A stretch of DNA of 5,002 bases, taken from positions 1,531,134-1,536,135 of the forward strand of contig CP058703.1 in NCBI GenBank assembly GCA_013414665.1, in the 5' to 3' direction. Position numbers and translations under genes: made by a program. Origin of the DNA: Cyclobacteriaceae bacterium. Lineage in GTDB: Bacteria > Bacteroidota > Bacteroidia > Cytophagales > Cyclobacteriaceae. Shown in pieces: positions 1 to 5,002 of this stretch (the stretch's first letter is position 1; every line of letters begins with the position of its first letter). Under the pieces are notes generated by a model. The model did no database searches and was not told the origin of the DNA. It saw nothing but the letters and a program-made list of their open reading frames with translations.

Positions 1-264
1 TTCGTCTTTCTTTCCCTTGGCCCCGATCAACGAAACGGCAAGTAACCCGAATGAGATCAGCTTGGCGTGATAAACACTTTTGAATATTCCGGTATTCTTG
101 AGTCCATAAATAATCCGGTCAACAAACTCCGATGTGAGTCCCCAGCCTTCAAAGACCTGGTAGCAAACGAAATAGAGATGGAATAACACCACCACTACAC
201 TTAAGAGCCTGATGAAGTCGATGATCTTTCGTAAAGCTTGTTCGTTCTCGCCTGTACTTGCCAT
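1..264 (-). CDS. mobC: MobC/TraG-type coupling protein, N-terminal fragment (YWFCY domain), cut by the window edge
   Basis: This is the first 88 residues of a protein that begins at 264 and leaves the window at base 1 still in frame. It opens with MASTGENEQALRKI and then a hydrophobic helix at about residues 20-38 containing YFVCY (31-35), the version here of the YWFCY signature. A second hydrophobic segment lies at about 69-82. This N-terminal membrane domain is known from the Bacteroidota MobC/TraG coupling proteins, inner-membrane ATPases that link the relaxase-DNA complex to the conjugation channel. The ATPase part, with its Walker motifs, would lie outside the window, so it is not seen. 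It starts 10 bp after the relaxase stop on the same strand, as expected for a mobABC operon. The assignment rests on the N-terminal domain and the gene order. Confidence 0.85.
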   Translation of the reverse strand, partial: MASTGENEQALRKIIDFIRLLSVVVVLFHLYFVCYQVFEGWGLTSEFVDRIIYGLKNTGIFKSVYHAKLISFGLLAVSLIGAKGKKDE

Positions 265-274
265 AAGAAATCAT

Positions 275-1509
275 TTAAAGTGACCGACCTTTTCTCTTTC
301 TTTTCTTCCTGCGTTTTTTCATCGCTGCTTCCGGTGATGTGAAGTCGTATGCTTGTGCTGTCACAAGGTCTTTCAGAAGTTCATTTACATGAAGGTTAAC
401 TTCACCCGTATGTTGTATTTCTGCATGAGGAGACTGCGGCTGAATTCCAGATGAGGTTGTGTCGGGAGCCTGAGTTAACTGTTCAAGAATTGCCTTTGCA
501 CCGTACGCTTTGCCAAGGTCACTGCCATTGAAGACAACCTTATTCTTGTTGTCCACGAACGTGATCCCATAAATTCTACCTTCGTCATTTTCGCGAAACA
601 GCACGAACACGCCTTTATTGGCAAGCATCTTGACGAACGCATTTTTTGACAGCGACTTTTTCAGGACTTGATCAATAATGGTTTTCAAACCTTCACGAAA
701 TGGCTTTCGCAGGGCTTCATTCAGCTTGAATTGTTTCTCAAGATTGACCAGAATTGGTTTGCCATAAATTGAACTGGCCTTGATAGGTACACCAATCTTT
801 TGCCTTTTTCATCAAGCAGACTGTATAGCAGTCCTTTCTTGTTGTGCATTTGCGTGCCCTCTGCTCCACGATCCGCGACTACATTGAATTGCCTTAGTAC
901 TGCATTCAACTCAGGCAATGATGTGTATTTGTACGACCGCGTGACCATGCGTATCACATTGGATATGCTGCGTTTGGTTTCTGATTTGCCATATACAGCG
1001 TTCTCAATCTGGATGGGTTCCATCTCCCGTTTCTTGCTTCGGCCTTCTGCACGGACCAATCCATAGGCAACCTCTATTTCCTTTCTCGCTTTTTCCGACT
1101 GGTTTCTCCCTATGTTGTGAATATCTATTCGCTTGCCATCACTCTGCACGTTAGTTGTAATGATGTGTACATGGGGATGGGCCGCATCGGTATGCCGGTA
1201 AACGAGATAAGGTTGTTCACCAAATCCGATTCGAGTCATGTAGTCGGAGGCAATGGTGTGTAACTGTTCGTTGGTCAGCTTTTCGTTAACATCGAAGTTC
1301 AGGGAGATATGAATAGCATTCGTGCGTACCTTCTGATTTAAGTCTGTGACCTTGCGGAAGCGGTTAAGTTTGTCGGAGAAGGTAAGGCCATGCGCATCGC
1401 AACCAAACCTACTGGCGGCAATGCATTGAGCAACCCCTTCGCTCACCTTGTTCTCATTATAGTTGAGCAGGCCCCGTATATTCTTCCCGCTGATCACTTT
1501 TGCAACCAT
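275..1509 (-). pseudogene. mobB: MobB-type relaxase (MOBP-like), split by a single-base frameshift
   Basis: A relaxase nicks oriT and leads the strand into the recipient. The start chosen is the ATG at 1509, giving MVAKVISGKNIRGLLNY, the usual opening of this Bacteroidota family. The frame is open further upstream, but that stretch only overlaps mobA. Visible motifs are Y17 in LLNYNENKV (likely nucleophile) and the metal-binding triad H106-x-D108, H113-x-H115, followed by N120. After K237 the frame changes: the original frame adds 25 unrelated residues and stops at 721-723. The next frame continues with IGVPIKASSIYGKP, then the family C-terminal part GRIYGITFVDNKNK and a basic tail KKRRKKRKRKGR, and stops at 275-277. 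Adding one A to the run at 798-801 (minus strand AAAA) restores about 411 residues. The catalytic domain is intact in the 262-residue upstream piece. It could be a true mutation, a homopolymer sequencing error or, less likely, a slippage site. The family call is firm. Confidence 0.88.
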
Positions 1510-1900
1510 TTTTAGCCAGTAATGAAATCTCGTTGAGCAGCAACTCCACCTGGTCACCAACCTTGTTGTATTGCTCAGCCACTTTAAGCGCGTGGAACAA
1601 CCGCTGGTCTGGTGCGGATGCATTGTGGAAGTGACGGGCGATCTGGTTAATGTTTACCCCGATAGCGTTGAGTTCCTTCCGGATCGCGATCAACTCCTCC
1701 ATCGCAGCATCCATCGAGCCGTCCCTAAGCACATAAAGAATCTTCTCTTTCGACAACACCCTGCGGGCAACTTCCCCGATGGAGTGGCAATCGCCATTGC
1801 CAACGAATGCGTTGAGCCGGTTGTAGATTGACTCGGTAACCCTCGTCCGGACGGGGTGGGTGTATAGCTTGGTTTGATCTTTGGCTTTCTTCCGTGACAT
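1457..1900 (-). CDS. mobA: MobA relaxosome accessory protein (MobC/PF05713-like in Pfam naming)
   Basis: The product is a 147-residue basic protein that probably binds oriT and helps load the relaxase. Residues about 17-50 (VRTRVTESIYNRLNAF... IGEVARRVLS) look like a ribbon-helix-helix DNA-binding region. The motif GVNINQIARHFHN (81-93) is the hallmark of the small relaxosome proteins that sit before relaxases, which Pfam names MobC. In Bacteroides conjugative transposon naming this position is MobA. A helical C-terminal part (100-131) may support oligomerisation. The last 53 bp overlap the start of the relaxase gene in another frame, which suggests translational coupling. Length is normal and the frame is intact, unlike its partner. 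The ATG at 1900 is used because the protein then starts with the typical lysine-rich MSRKKAKDQTK. Confidence 0.87.
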   Translation of the reverse strand: MSRKKAKDQTKLYTHPVRTRVTESIYNRLNAFVGNGDCHSIGEVARRVLSKEKILYVLRDGSMDAAMEELIAIRKELNAIGVNINQIARHFHNASAPDQRLFHALKVAEQYNKVGDQVELLLNEISLLAKNGCKSDQREEYTGPAQL

Positions 1901-2102
1901 ACACTTGCAGGTTTAAGGTTGGCTGGACGGTGTATGCAAACCTGTTGGCTGAAGAAAGCCGAGTTCCGAGGCTTTCTCTTCCGAATGGTAATGAGGAACA
2001 AGATTATTTTTGTGGACAAAAATACATCTTGCTGATACTGCAAAGCCGGTATCGACCTTGCCAAATCTATTTTGAAGAATCGTGAAAATCAGCTTAGCCA
2101 TA
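1901..2102. other. Non-coding gap before mobA with repeats; candidate oriT and mob promoter region
   Basis: I see no convincing gene in these 202 bp. Three structures stand out. CAGGTTT (1908-1914) and AAACCTG (1938-1944) form an inverted repeat. GTTGGCTG occurs directly repeated at 1918-1925 and 1944-1951. AGAAAGCC (1953-1960) and GGCTTTCT (1970-1977) form an 8-bp stem with a 9-nt loop. Clusters of inverted repeats just upstream of the relaxosome genes are where oriT usually lies, so this is the best candidate here, although no nick site can be recognised. On the minus strand, TAGATTTG (2069 to 2062) fits the Bacteroidota -7 consensus TAnnTTTG. There is no well-spaced TTTG at -33, so that promoter call is weak. 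Confidence 0.4.
1953..1977. repeat. 8-bp inverted repeat (stem with 9-nt loop) upstream of mobA
   Basis: AGAAAGCC at 1953-1960 is exactly complementary to GGCTTTCT at 1970-1977, with GAGTTCCGA between them. The arms extend further if two bases are looped out (GAAG at 1951-1954 against CTTC at 1978-1981 region). No T-run follows on either strand, so it does not look like a terminator. By position it could be a relaxosome binding site or part of oriT, but this is inference. Confidence 0.45.
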
Positions 2103-2405
2103 TCAAAGGGATTTTGGATTCTCGAAGACAATATCACGCGTACGTTTATGGTCTTGAATCATCTTTTGGATGTCGTGATAATCGTACAAAATGACTCCGC
2201 CTATTTTGGTAAAGGGTAGGATTCCGGTGGTACGCAGGTGCTGAAGAGTGCCCTGTGAGATGCCGAGAAGTTTTCGGATTTCATGGGACTTATACCACTG
2301 TTGCGCGGGTACGGTATTTCGTTCCGAAATTAGTTTTCTGAGGTCCTCCAAAAGTTCCAGTTTGAATGCCCGTAAGTCCTCAGGGGTGATAATTGTTGCA
2401 GCCAT
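2103..2405 (-). CDS. Small helix-turn-helix DNA-binding protein (excisionase/MerR-like, HTH_17 type)
   Basis: The product has 100 residues. An acidic-basic helical N-terminus (about 8-30, EDLRAFKLELLEDLRKLI) may form a coiled coil or dimer contact. It is followed by a winged helix at about 37-84: WYKSHEIRKLLGISQGTLQH contains the helix-turn-helix, and GILPFTKIGGVILYDYHDIQ is the wing and following helix typical of the excisionase-like HTH_17 family. Such proteins are common on Bacteroidota integrative and mobilisable elements, where they act as excision factors or local regulators. It is on the same strand as the mob genes, 202 bp upstream of mobA, so it may bind that gap or its own promoter region. 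The exact target is unknown. The family call is strong and the role is inferred from context. Confidence 0.87.
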   Translation of the reverse strand: MAATIITPEDLRAFKLELLEDLRKLISERNTVPAQQWYKSHEIRKLLGISQGTLQHLRTTGILPFTKIGGVILYDYHDIQKMIQDHKRTRDIVFENPKSL

Positions 2406-2658
2406 AAATCATTGTCAAATGATGATGGCACAAAGGAGGGTTTCAATCCGCTTCAAAAACAGTCACAGGGGTACTGGTACCCCGGTAACGCTTTCATAAT
2501 CAGGGAGAAAAATTATTCAGCCATCAAGATTTTAAGTTGATGTTTTTCACTTTGATTAAATTTTTCATGGTCGGGCATAGGAAAATTCAATGGATTTCGG
2601 AGTATAGCAGTAGAGGAATAATACCAAATGAAACGGCACTATTATAGATCCCAACCTC
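2406..2658. promoter_or_regulatory. Divergent intergenic region between the HTH gene and the Crp/Fnr-like gene
   Basis: No gene is supported in these 253 bp. They separate the leftward HTH gene from the rightward regulator, so promoters for both should lie here, but I find no clear TTTG/TAnnTTTG pair. The part near the HTH gene holds a strong palindrome (2468-2483). From about 2500 onward the sequence is markedly AT-rich. TCAATGGATTT at 2587-2597 recurs upstream of the mauE-like gene. This is also a plausible place for the boundary between the mobilisation module and the genes to the right, but no attachment site or terminal repeat can be shown. Confidence 0.5.
2468..2483. repeat. GGGGTAC-TG-GTACCCC palindrome, possible operator
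   Basis: Two perfectly complementary 7-base arms are separated by TG. The site lies 63-78 bp upstream of the HTH gene start. That distance and the dyad symmetry suit binding by a dimeric regulator, such as the HTH protein acting on its own promoter. No T-run follows, so a terminator is unlikely. The function is inferred. Confidence 0.4.
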
Positions 2659-3246
2659 ATGAAGACAGAAAAGCTATTCTCCGTTTTATCCTCTATTCAT
2701 CCCGTGAGTACCTCTTTCAGACAAGCTGTTGAAAAGGTAATTACGCCTCTTTCACTTCCTAATTACTTTATGCTACTGGAGGCGACAAAAGTTGCTGAAT
2801 GTGCCTACTTCCTTGACGATGGGTTTGCCATGTCGTACACATTTGTAAAAGGCAAAAAGCAGGTGGAGTGGTTTTGGCGTACAGGTGAGATCATGGTATC
2901 GGCCAGAAGTTTCTTTGAACAGGTTCCGTCCCAGGAATTTATACAACTTCGCAACCACTCGGAGTTGTTTTGTGTCACCCACAATAGCGTTCTTCAGTTG
3001 TTTCAGACTTTCCCTGAAGCACACTTCATTTACCGTGTGATCATGAATCAATACTATGAGCATAGCCGTGAGCGAACACGCGACATGCAACACCTCACCG
3101 CGATTGAGCGATATGAAAAGTTGATCCGTATTTATCCCCACGTAGAGCAACATGTTACGCAGGAGCATATCGCCTCGTATTTAGGTATTGCGCCACAGTC
3201 ATTCAGCAGGATAAAAGGCGCAAAATATGATCTTAACAATTGTTAA
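2659..3246 (+). CDS. Crp/Fnr-family transcriptional regulator
   Basis: The product is a 195-residue cytoplasmic regulator, the usual size for the family. Residues about 20-115 form the cyclic-nucleotide-binding-like beta barrel (for example AYFLDDGFAMSYTFVKGKK and WFWRTGEIMVSARSFFEQ). About 118-145 make the long dimerisation helix, and LTAIERYEKLIRIYP leads into the DNA-binding helix-turn-helix HVTQEHIASYLGIAPQSFSRI (165-185). The sequence lacks a recognisable canonical cAMP-contact motif, as is common among Bacteroidota members, so its ligand is unknown. There is no cysteine cluster suggesting an Fnr iron-sulfur centre. The start is the first ATG giving the normal N-terminus, without a Shine-Dalgarno sequence. 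It points towards the mauE-like gene 98 bp further on and may regulate that cluster. Its stop codon falls inside a 16-bp palindrome. Confidence 0.87.
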   Translation: MKTEKLFSVLSSIHPVSTSFRQAVEKVITPLSLPNYFMLLEATKVAECAYFLDDGFAMSYTFVKGKKQVEWFWRTGEIMVSARSFFEQVPSQEFIQLRNHSELFCVTHNSVLQLFQTFPEAHFIYRVIMNQYYEHSRERTRDMQHLTAIERYEKLIRIYPHVEQHVTQEHIASYLGIAPQSFSRIKGAKYDLNNC

Positions 3247-3247
3247 G
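3232..3247. repeat. 16-bp perfect palindrome overlapping the stop codon of the regulator gene
   Basis: CTTAACAATTGTTAAG is perfectly self-complementary and contains the TAA stop (3244-3246). No T-run follows, so it is not an obvious terminator. A symmetric AT-rich dyad is the form of site bound by Crp/Fnr dimers, and it lies about 100 bp before the mauE-like start. An operator for that gene is possible but not shown. Confidence 0.4.
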
Positions 3248-3306
3248 CACACTTCTAAACCTATGTTGGTGCAAGTCTGAACAAAGGTCAATGGATTTTA
3301 TTTCAA

Positions 3307-3337
3307 GGCTGATTTACTTTTAATATGTAATTCAGCC
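3307..3337 (+). promoter_or_regulatory. Leader hairpin just before the mauE-like start
   Basis: GGCTGA (3307-3312) pairs with TCAGCC (3332-3337). After one T-T mismatch, TTA pairs with TAA, leaving an 11-nt AT-rich loop. The stem ends 7 nt before the ATG at 3345, so if transcribed it would sit next to the initiation site. The stem is of moderate strength and its role is inferred. Confidence 0.35.
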
Positions 3338-3344
3338 CTCGAAA

Positions 3345-3797
3345 ATGATCCGCAAGATTGTCGTTGATATTGCATTTTTCTCATGCATCCTATTGTTTGT
3401 GTATGCAGCACTTACAAAACTGTTGGATTACCAAAAGTTTGTGGTTCAACTCGGTCAATCACCAATGCTCACAGACTTTGCCTGGTTTCTGGCATGGTTG
3501 GTACCTGGAGTAGAATTGTCGATATCCCTTCTCCTGATTTTTCAGACGACTCGTTTAGCTGGCTTCTATGCTGCATTCAGTTTGATGACGATGTTTACCA
3601 CGTACATCGTGCTTGCGTCTCGCTTCAGCGATTACGTACCATGTTCTTGTGGTGGTATTATTCAAAACATGAGTTGGGCACAACACCTCATCTTTAACCT
3701 TGTATTTTTATCGATTGTTGTGATAGCCATACTGTTGTACACATCTACATCCAATCATAAAGTTCTTTCACATGAAACCAATGGAGTGGTTCTTTAA
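3345..3797 (+). CDS. MauE/DoxX-family redox-associated membrane protein
   Basis: The product is a 150-residue integral membrane protein with four predicted helices at about 5-25, 44-66, 71-93 and 112-133. Helix 1 carries the family pattern FVYAALTKLLDYQKF. Before helix 4 lies PCSCGGIIQNMSWAQHLIFN, with C100 and C102 in the CSCGG signature known from Bacteroidota members. MauE itself is needed for maturation of methylamine dehydrogenase, probably through disulfide handling, and DoxX relatives take part in membrane redox reactions. The CxC pair here suggests a thiol-disulfide role, but the substrate is unknown. It is followed by a terminator and then by a small exported protein with two cysteines, which could be a partner. 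Length is normal and no defects are seen. The start at 3345 gives a complete first helix. Confidence 0.87.
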   Translation: MIRKIVVDIAFFSCILLFVYAALTKLLDYQKFVVQLGQSPMLTDFAWFLAWLVPGVELSISLLLIFQTTRLAGFYAAFSLMTMFTTYIVLASRFSDYVPCSCGGIIQNMSWAQHLIFNLVFLSIVVIAILLYTSTSNHKVLSHETNGVVL

Positions 3798-3849
3798 AAA
3801 ATATTTTGTCTTTAAGGCATAACGAACTGATCGGTACTGCAACTACCAG

Positions 3850-3863
3850 TCAGATTTTTCTGA
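3850..3863 (+). repeat. Small perfect hairpin TCAGA-TTTT-TCTGA
   Basis: The two 5-base arms are exactly complementary around a TTTT loop. The hairpin abuts, without any gap, the terminator-like stem at 3864-3886, so the two would form tandem stems in the RNA after the mauE-like gene. Confidence 0.4.
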
Positions 3864-3894
3864 TCACCCTCGTTGCAGAAGGGTGAGTGTTTTT
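3864..3894 (+). terminator. Rho-independent terminator between the mauE-like and DUF6520-like genes
   Basis: TCACCCT (3864-3870) pairs with AGGGTGA (3880-3886) around a 9-nt loop, and GTGTTTTT follows. The stem is GC-rich relative to its surroundings. It would end, or partly end, transcripts from the mauE-like gene 67 bp after its stop. It lies 60 bp before the next gene, so that gene either has its own promoter or receives only read-through. Confidence 0.6.
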
Positions 3895-3922
3895 AAAATG
3901 ATGTTCAACCTAAAGTTTTTCA

Positions 3923-3947
3923 ATTGCTTTTGAATTACAAAAGCAAT
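3923..3947 (+). promoter_or_regulatory. Perfect 10-bp leader hairpin before the DUF6520-like start
   Basis: ATTGCTTTTG (3923-3932) is exactly complementary to CAAAAGCAAT (3938-3947) around the 5-nt loop AATTA. The stem ends 7 nt before the ATG at 3955. Such a stem in the leader could protect the message or control ribosome access. It is not followed by a T-run, so termination is unlikely. The structure is plain in the sequence; the role is inferred. Confidence 0.5.
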
Positions 3948-3954
3948 AACATTT

Positions 3955-4242
3955 ATGAAGAGCAAATTTATTTTACCGCTATTGGCGGTTGTTTTTGCTG
4001 TTGCCGGTGCGTTAGCTGCGCCAATGCTTGCCCAAATTGGATGGTATGACTCGAACGGTTCATCTGCCGGAGGAGGCATGCAGGGAACGATCACGACTCC
4101 TCCGGGTGATACTCCCGTTTGCTCGGTGAGTGCAACAAACCAGATCTGTAAGATCCGGGTGGGGCTGGTTGACCACAATGCATTCAATACCAAGGAGAAT
4201 GCCGAGTCTGCCAATCAGGCCGGGCTGTTGAGGTATGATTAA
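3955..4242 (+). CDS. Small exported DUF6520-like protein with two cysteines
   Basis: The product has 95 residues. Residues 1-22 are a signal peptide: basic MKSK, a hydrophobic core ILPLLAVVFAVAGALA, and small residues at the likely cleavage site (ALA-AP). The mature part of about 70 residues is rich in Gly, Ser, Thr and Asn and has exactly two cysteines, C56 and C65, in PVCSVSATNQICKI, suited to one disulfide. Its layout and its position next to a MauE/DoxX gene match the Bacteroidota DUF6520 family, whose function is unknown. A hairpin precedes its start and a strong terminator follows it, so it probably has its own short and possibly abundant transcript. A secreted peptide substrate of the neighbouring redox protein is one possibility, not a demonstrated one. 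The family assignment is from memory of its pattern; coding status is well supported. Confidence 0.78.
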   Translation: MKSKFILPLLAVVFAVAGALAAPMLAQIGWYDSNGSSAGGGMQGTITTPPGDTPVCSVSATNQICKIRVGLVDHNAFNTKENAESANQAGLLRYD

Positions 4243-4253
4243 CCGTCCATTGA

Positions 4254-4291
4254 AAGAGTTGGGGCATTGTCCCAACTCTTAAGTTTTCTTT
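4254..4291 (+). terminator. Strong rho-independent terminator after the DUF6520-like gene
   Basis: AAGAGTTGGG (4254-4263) pairs perfectly with CCCAACTCTT (4271-4280), and the loop GCATTGT can extend the stem by a G-T and a C-G pair. AAGTTTTCTTT follows. It starts 11 bp after the stop codon and lies 23-34 bp before the next start, so the following gene needs its own initiation or read-through. Confidence 0.8.
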
Positions 4292-4313
4292 TGAATGAAA
4301 TAAATGGGGAAAG

Positions 4314-5002
4314 ATGAAAGGGAGAGTCGCAATTTTACTTTCACTTTTTGTTGCAAGTAACATACTCGTGTTATTGCTTCATTTGTCTGCACAAAAGGAA
4401 ATTGAGCATGATGAATTTACTAGAAACTTTATTACTTCCGGCATCAAGAAGGAAAGTCAATGGACATTGGATGGACCGAAGCACTACATTGCCGGATTGC
4501 ATGTTGGCCATTTATATTCTGCAGATATTTTTCAGCCTGGAAAGCTATTCTTCGTCAAATGGAGGGGCAACAACAATTCTATCCGGGCAATAGACATCCC
4601 CGTGACGTTTAGAGACTCACATATCTCCGTAGAATTAGGGTGGGTATATGTCTCTGATCTTAATAGCTTCGATATTTTCAAGTTTCCCATTGACACTGCG
4701 AATATAGTTTCCACTGGGATACAAGTGTTCGACAGCACGTTCTTTGTTGAAGCCATCCCACTCAAGAGAGATGCGTTTGCCATCCGGACTCTTAACCAAT
4801 CGAAGGAATACGTGCTCGCGCTTAAGCGTTCTCCTAATGCGCTTCCCGTTCATTCAGGGAACATTTTAGAAAAGCAACTTGATGGACTGTTCTGTACAGA
4901 TGGCATGCTTCACTATAATTCGGCACTGGAACAACTCATCTATGTCTATTATTACCGGAATGAGTTTATCTGTATGGACACTGCCCTTCATGTGGTTTAT
5001 AG
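4314..5002 (+). CDS. Membrane-anchored or secreted beta-rich protein, function unknown, cut by the window edge
   Basis: The frame is open from the ATG at 4314 to the end of the window, giving 229 residues without a stop. Residues about 5-24 (VAILLSLFVASNILVLLLHL) form a signal anchor or signal peptide; LSAQ at 24-27 could be a cleavage site, and no lipobox cysteine is present. The rest alternates short hydrophobic strands with turns, for example SVELGWVYVSDLNSFDIFKF and LIYVYYYRNEFICMD, as expected for a beta-propeller-like fold in the periplasm or at the surface. The segment EKQLDGLFCTDGMLHYN, followed by the aromatic YVYYYRN, resembles uncharacterised Bacteroidota proteins found beside MauE/DUF6520 genes. 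I recall this as a recurring neighbour and cannot confirm it here. No catalytic motif is recognised. The start is supported by the immediate hydrophobic helix and by the terminator ending just upstream. Confidence 0.75.
   Translation, partial: MKGRVAILLSLFVASNILVLLLHLSAQKEIEHDEFTRNFITSGIKKESQWTLDGPKHYIAGLHVGHLYSADIFQPGKLFFVKWRGNNNSIRAIDIPVTFRDSHISVELGWVYVSDLNSFDIFKFPIDTANIVSTGIQVFDSTFFVEAIPLKRDAFAIRTLNQSKEYVLALKRSPNALPVHSGNILEKQLDGLFCTDGMLHYNSALEQLIYVYYYRNEFICMDTALHVVY

Noticed and set aside
721..1623. Longer relaxase start at 1623, adding 38 residues before MVAKVISG
   Set aside because: The added part lies wholly inside mobA in another frame and does not resemble a relaxase start; MVAKVISGKNIRG from 1509 is the expected N-terminus.
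1690..2064. Open frame of 124 codons on the minus strand overlapping mobA
   Set aside because: More than half lies in another frame of the well-supported mobA gene and its composition is not protein-like.
1894..2085. Open frame of 63 codons on the plus strand in the gap before mobA
   Set aside because: It has no domain, lies antisense to the mob direction, and covers the inverted repeats of the candidate oriT.
1913..2137. Open frame of 74 codons on the minus strand between the HTH gene and mobA
   Set aside because: It overlaps the end of the HTH gene and has no recognisable domain; the repeats in this gap explain the region better as non-coding. A small gene is not fully excluded.
2773..3168. 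Open frame of 131 codons antisense to the Crp/Fnr-like gene
   Set aside because: The sense frame encodes a clear regulator with a helix-turn-helix; the antisense frame has no recognisable features.
3864..4214. Open frame of 116 codons antisense to the DUF6520-like gene
   Set aside because: It would begin within that gene and end in the terminator; the plus-strand frame has a clean signal peptide and is preferred.
4532..4853. Two open frames on the minus strand across 4532-4853
   Set aside because: Both are antisense to the long plus-strand frame from 4314, which is open to the window end and has an N-terminal membrane helix.
1..5002. CRISPR array, tRNA or rRNA gene, insertion sequence ends
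   Set aside because: No regularly spaced repeats, cloverleaf-like segments, rRNA-like stretches or transposase genes were found on reading both strands.

Overview
The window looks like Bacteroidota DNA. The mobilisation genes are of the type found on conjugative transposons and mobilisable plasmids of that phylum: a YWFCY-type coupling protein, an NxNQIAR-type relaxosome protein and a MOBP-like relaxase. The second half carries a MauE/DoxX protein with a CSCGG motif and a DUF6520-like small secreted protein, both families I associate with Bacteroidota. Starts lack clear Shine-Dalgarno sequences, which also fits. I cannot name a genus.

Left part (1-2405, minus strand) is a mobilisation module. 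Read in the direction of transcription it holds a small helix-turn-helix protein (2405-2103), a 202-bp gap with inverted and direct repeats that could hold oriT, mobA (1900-1457), mobB relaxase (1509-275) overlapping mobA by 53 bp, and the first 88 codons of mobC (264 to the window edge). The relaxase is broken in two by a one-base frameshift at an A-run near 798-801. Restoring one base gives a normal relaxase of about 411 residues. Unless this is a sequencing error or is bypassed by slippage, self-encoded mobilisation may be lost.

Middle (2406-2658) is a divergent intergenic stretch with a near-perfect GGGGTAC-TG-GTACCCC palindrome. It probably contains the promoters for both directions and may be close to the edge of the mobile module, although no integrase or attachment site is seen here.

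Right part (2659-5002, plus strand) encodes a Crp/Fnr-like regulator whose stop codon lies inside a 16-bp perfect palindrome, a four-helix MauE/DoxX redox-associated membrane protein, a small exported DUF6520-like protein with two cysteines, and the start of a membrane-anchored or secreted beta-rich protein that runs off the end. This half is rich in RNA hairpins. One lies 7 nt before the mauE-like start, tandem hairpins including a terminator follow that gene, a perfect 10-bp stem ends 7 nt before the DUF6520-like start, and a strong terminator follows it. The small secreted protein therefore seems to be made from its own bounded transcript with a structured leader. A working idea is that the membrane redox protein, the two-cysteine peptide and the anchored protein form one envelope system, possibly under the adjacent regulator. 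Its function is unknown.
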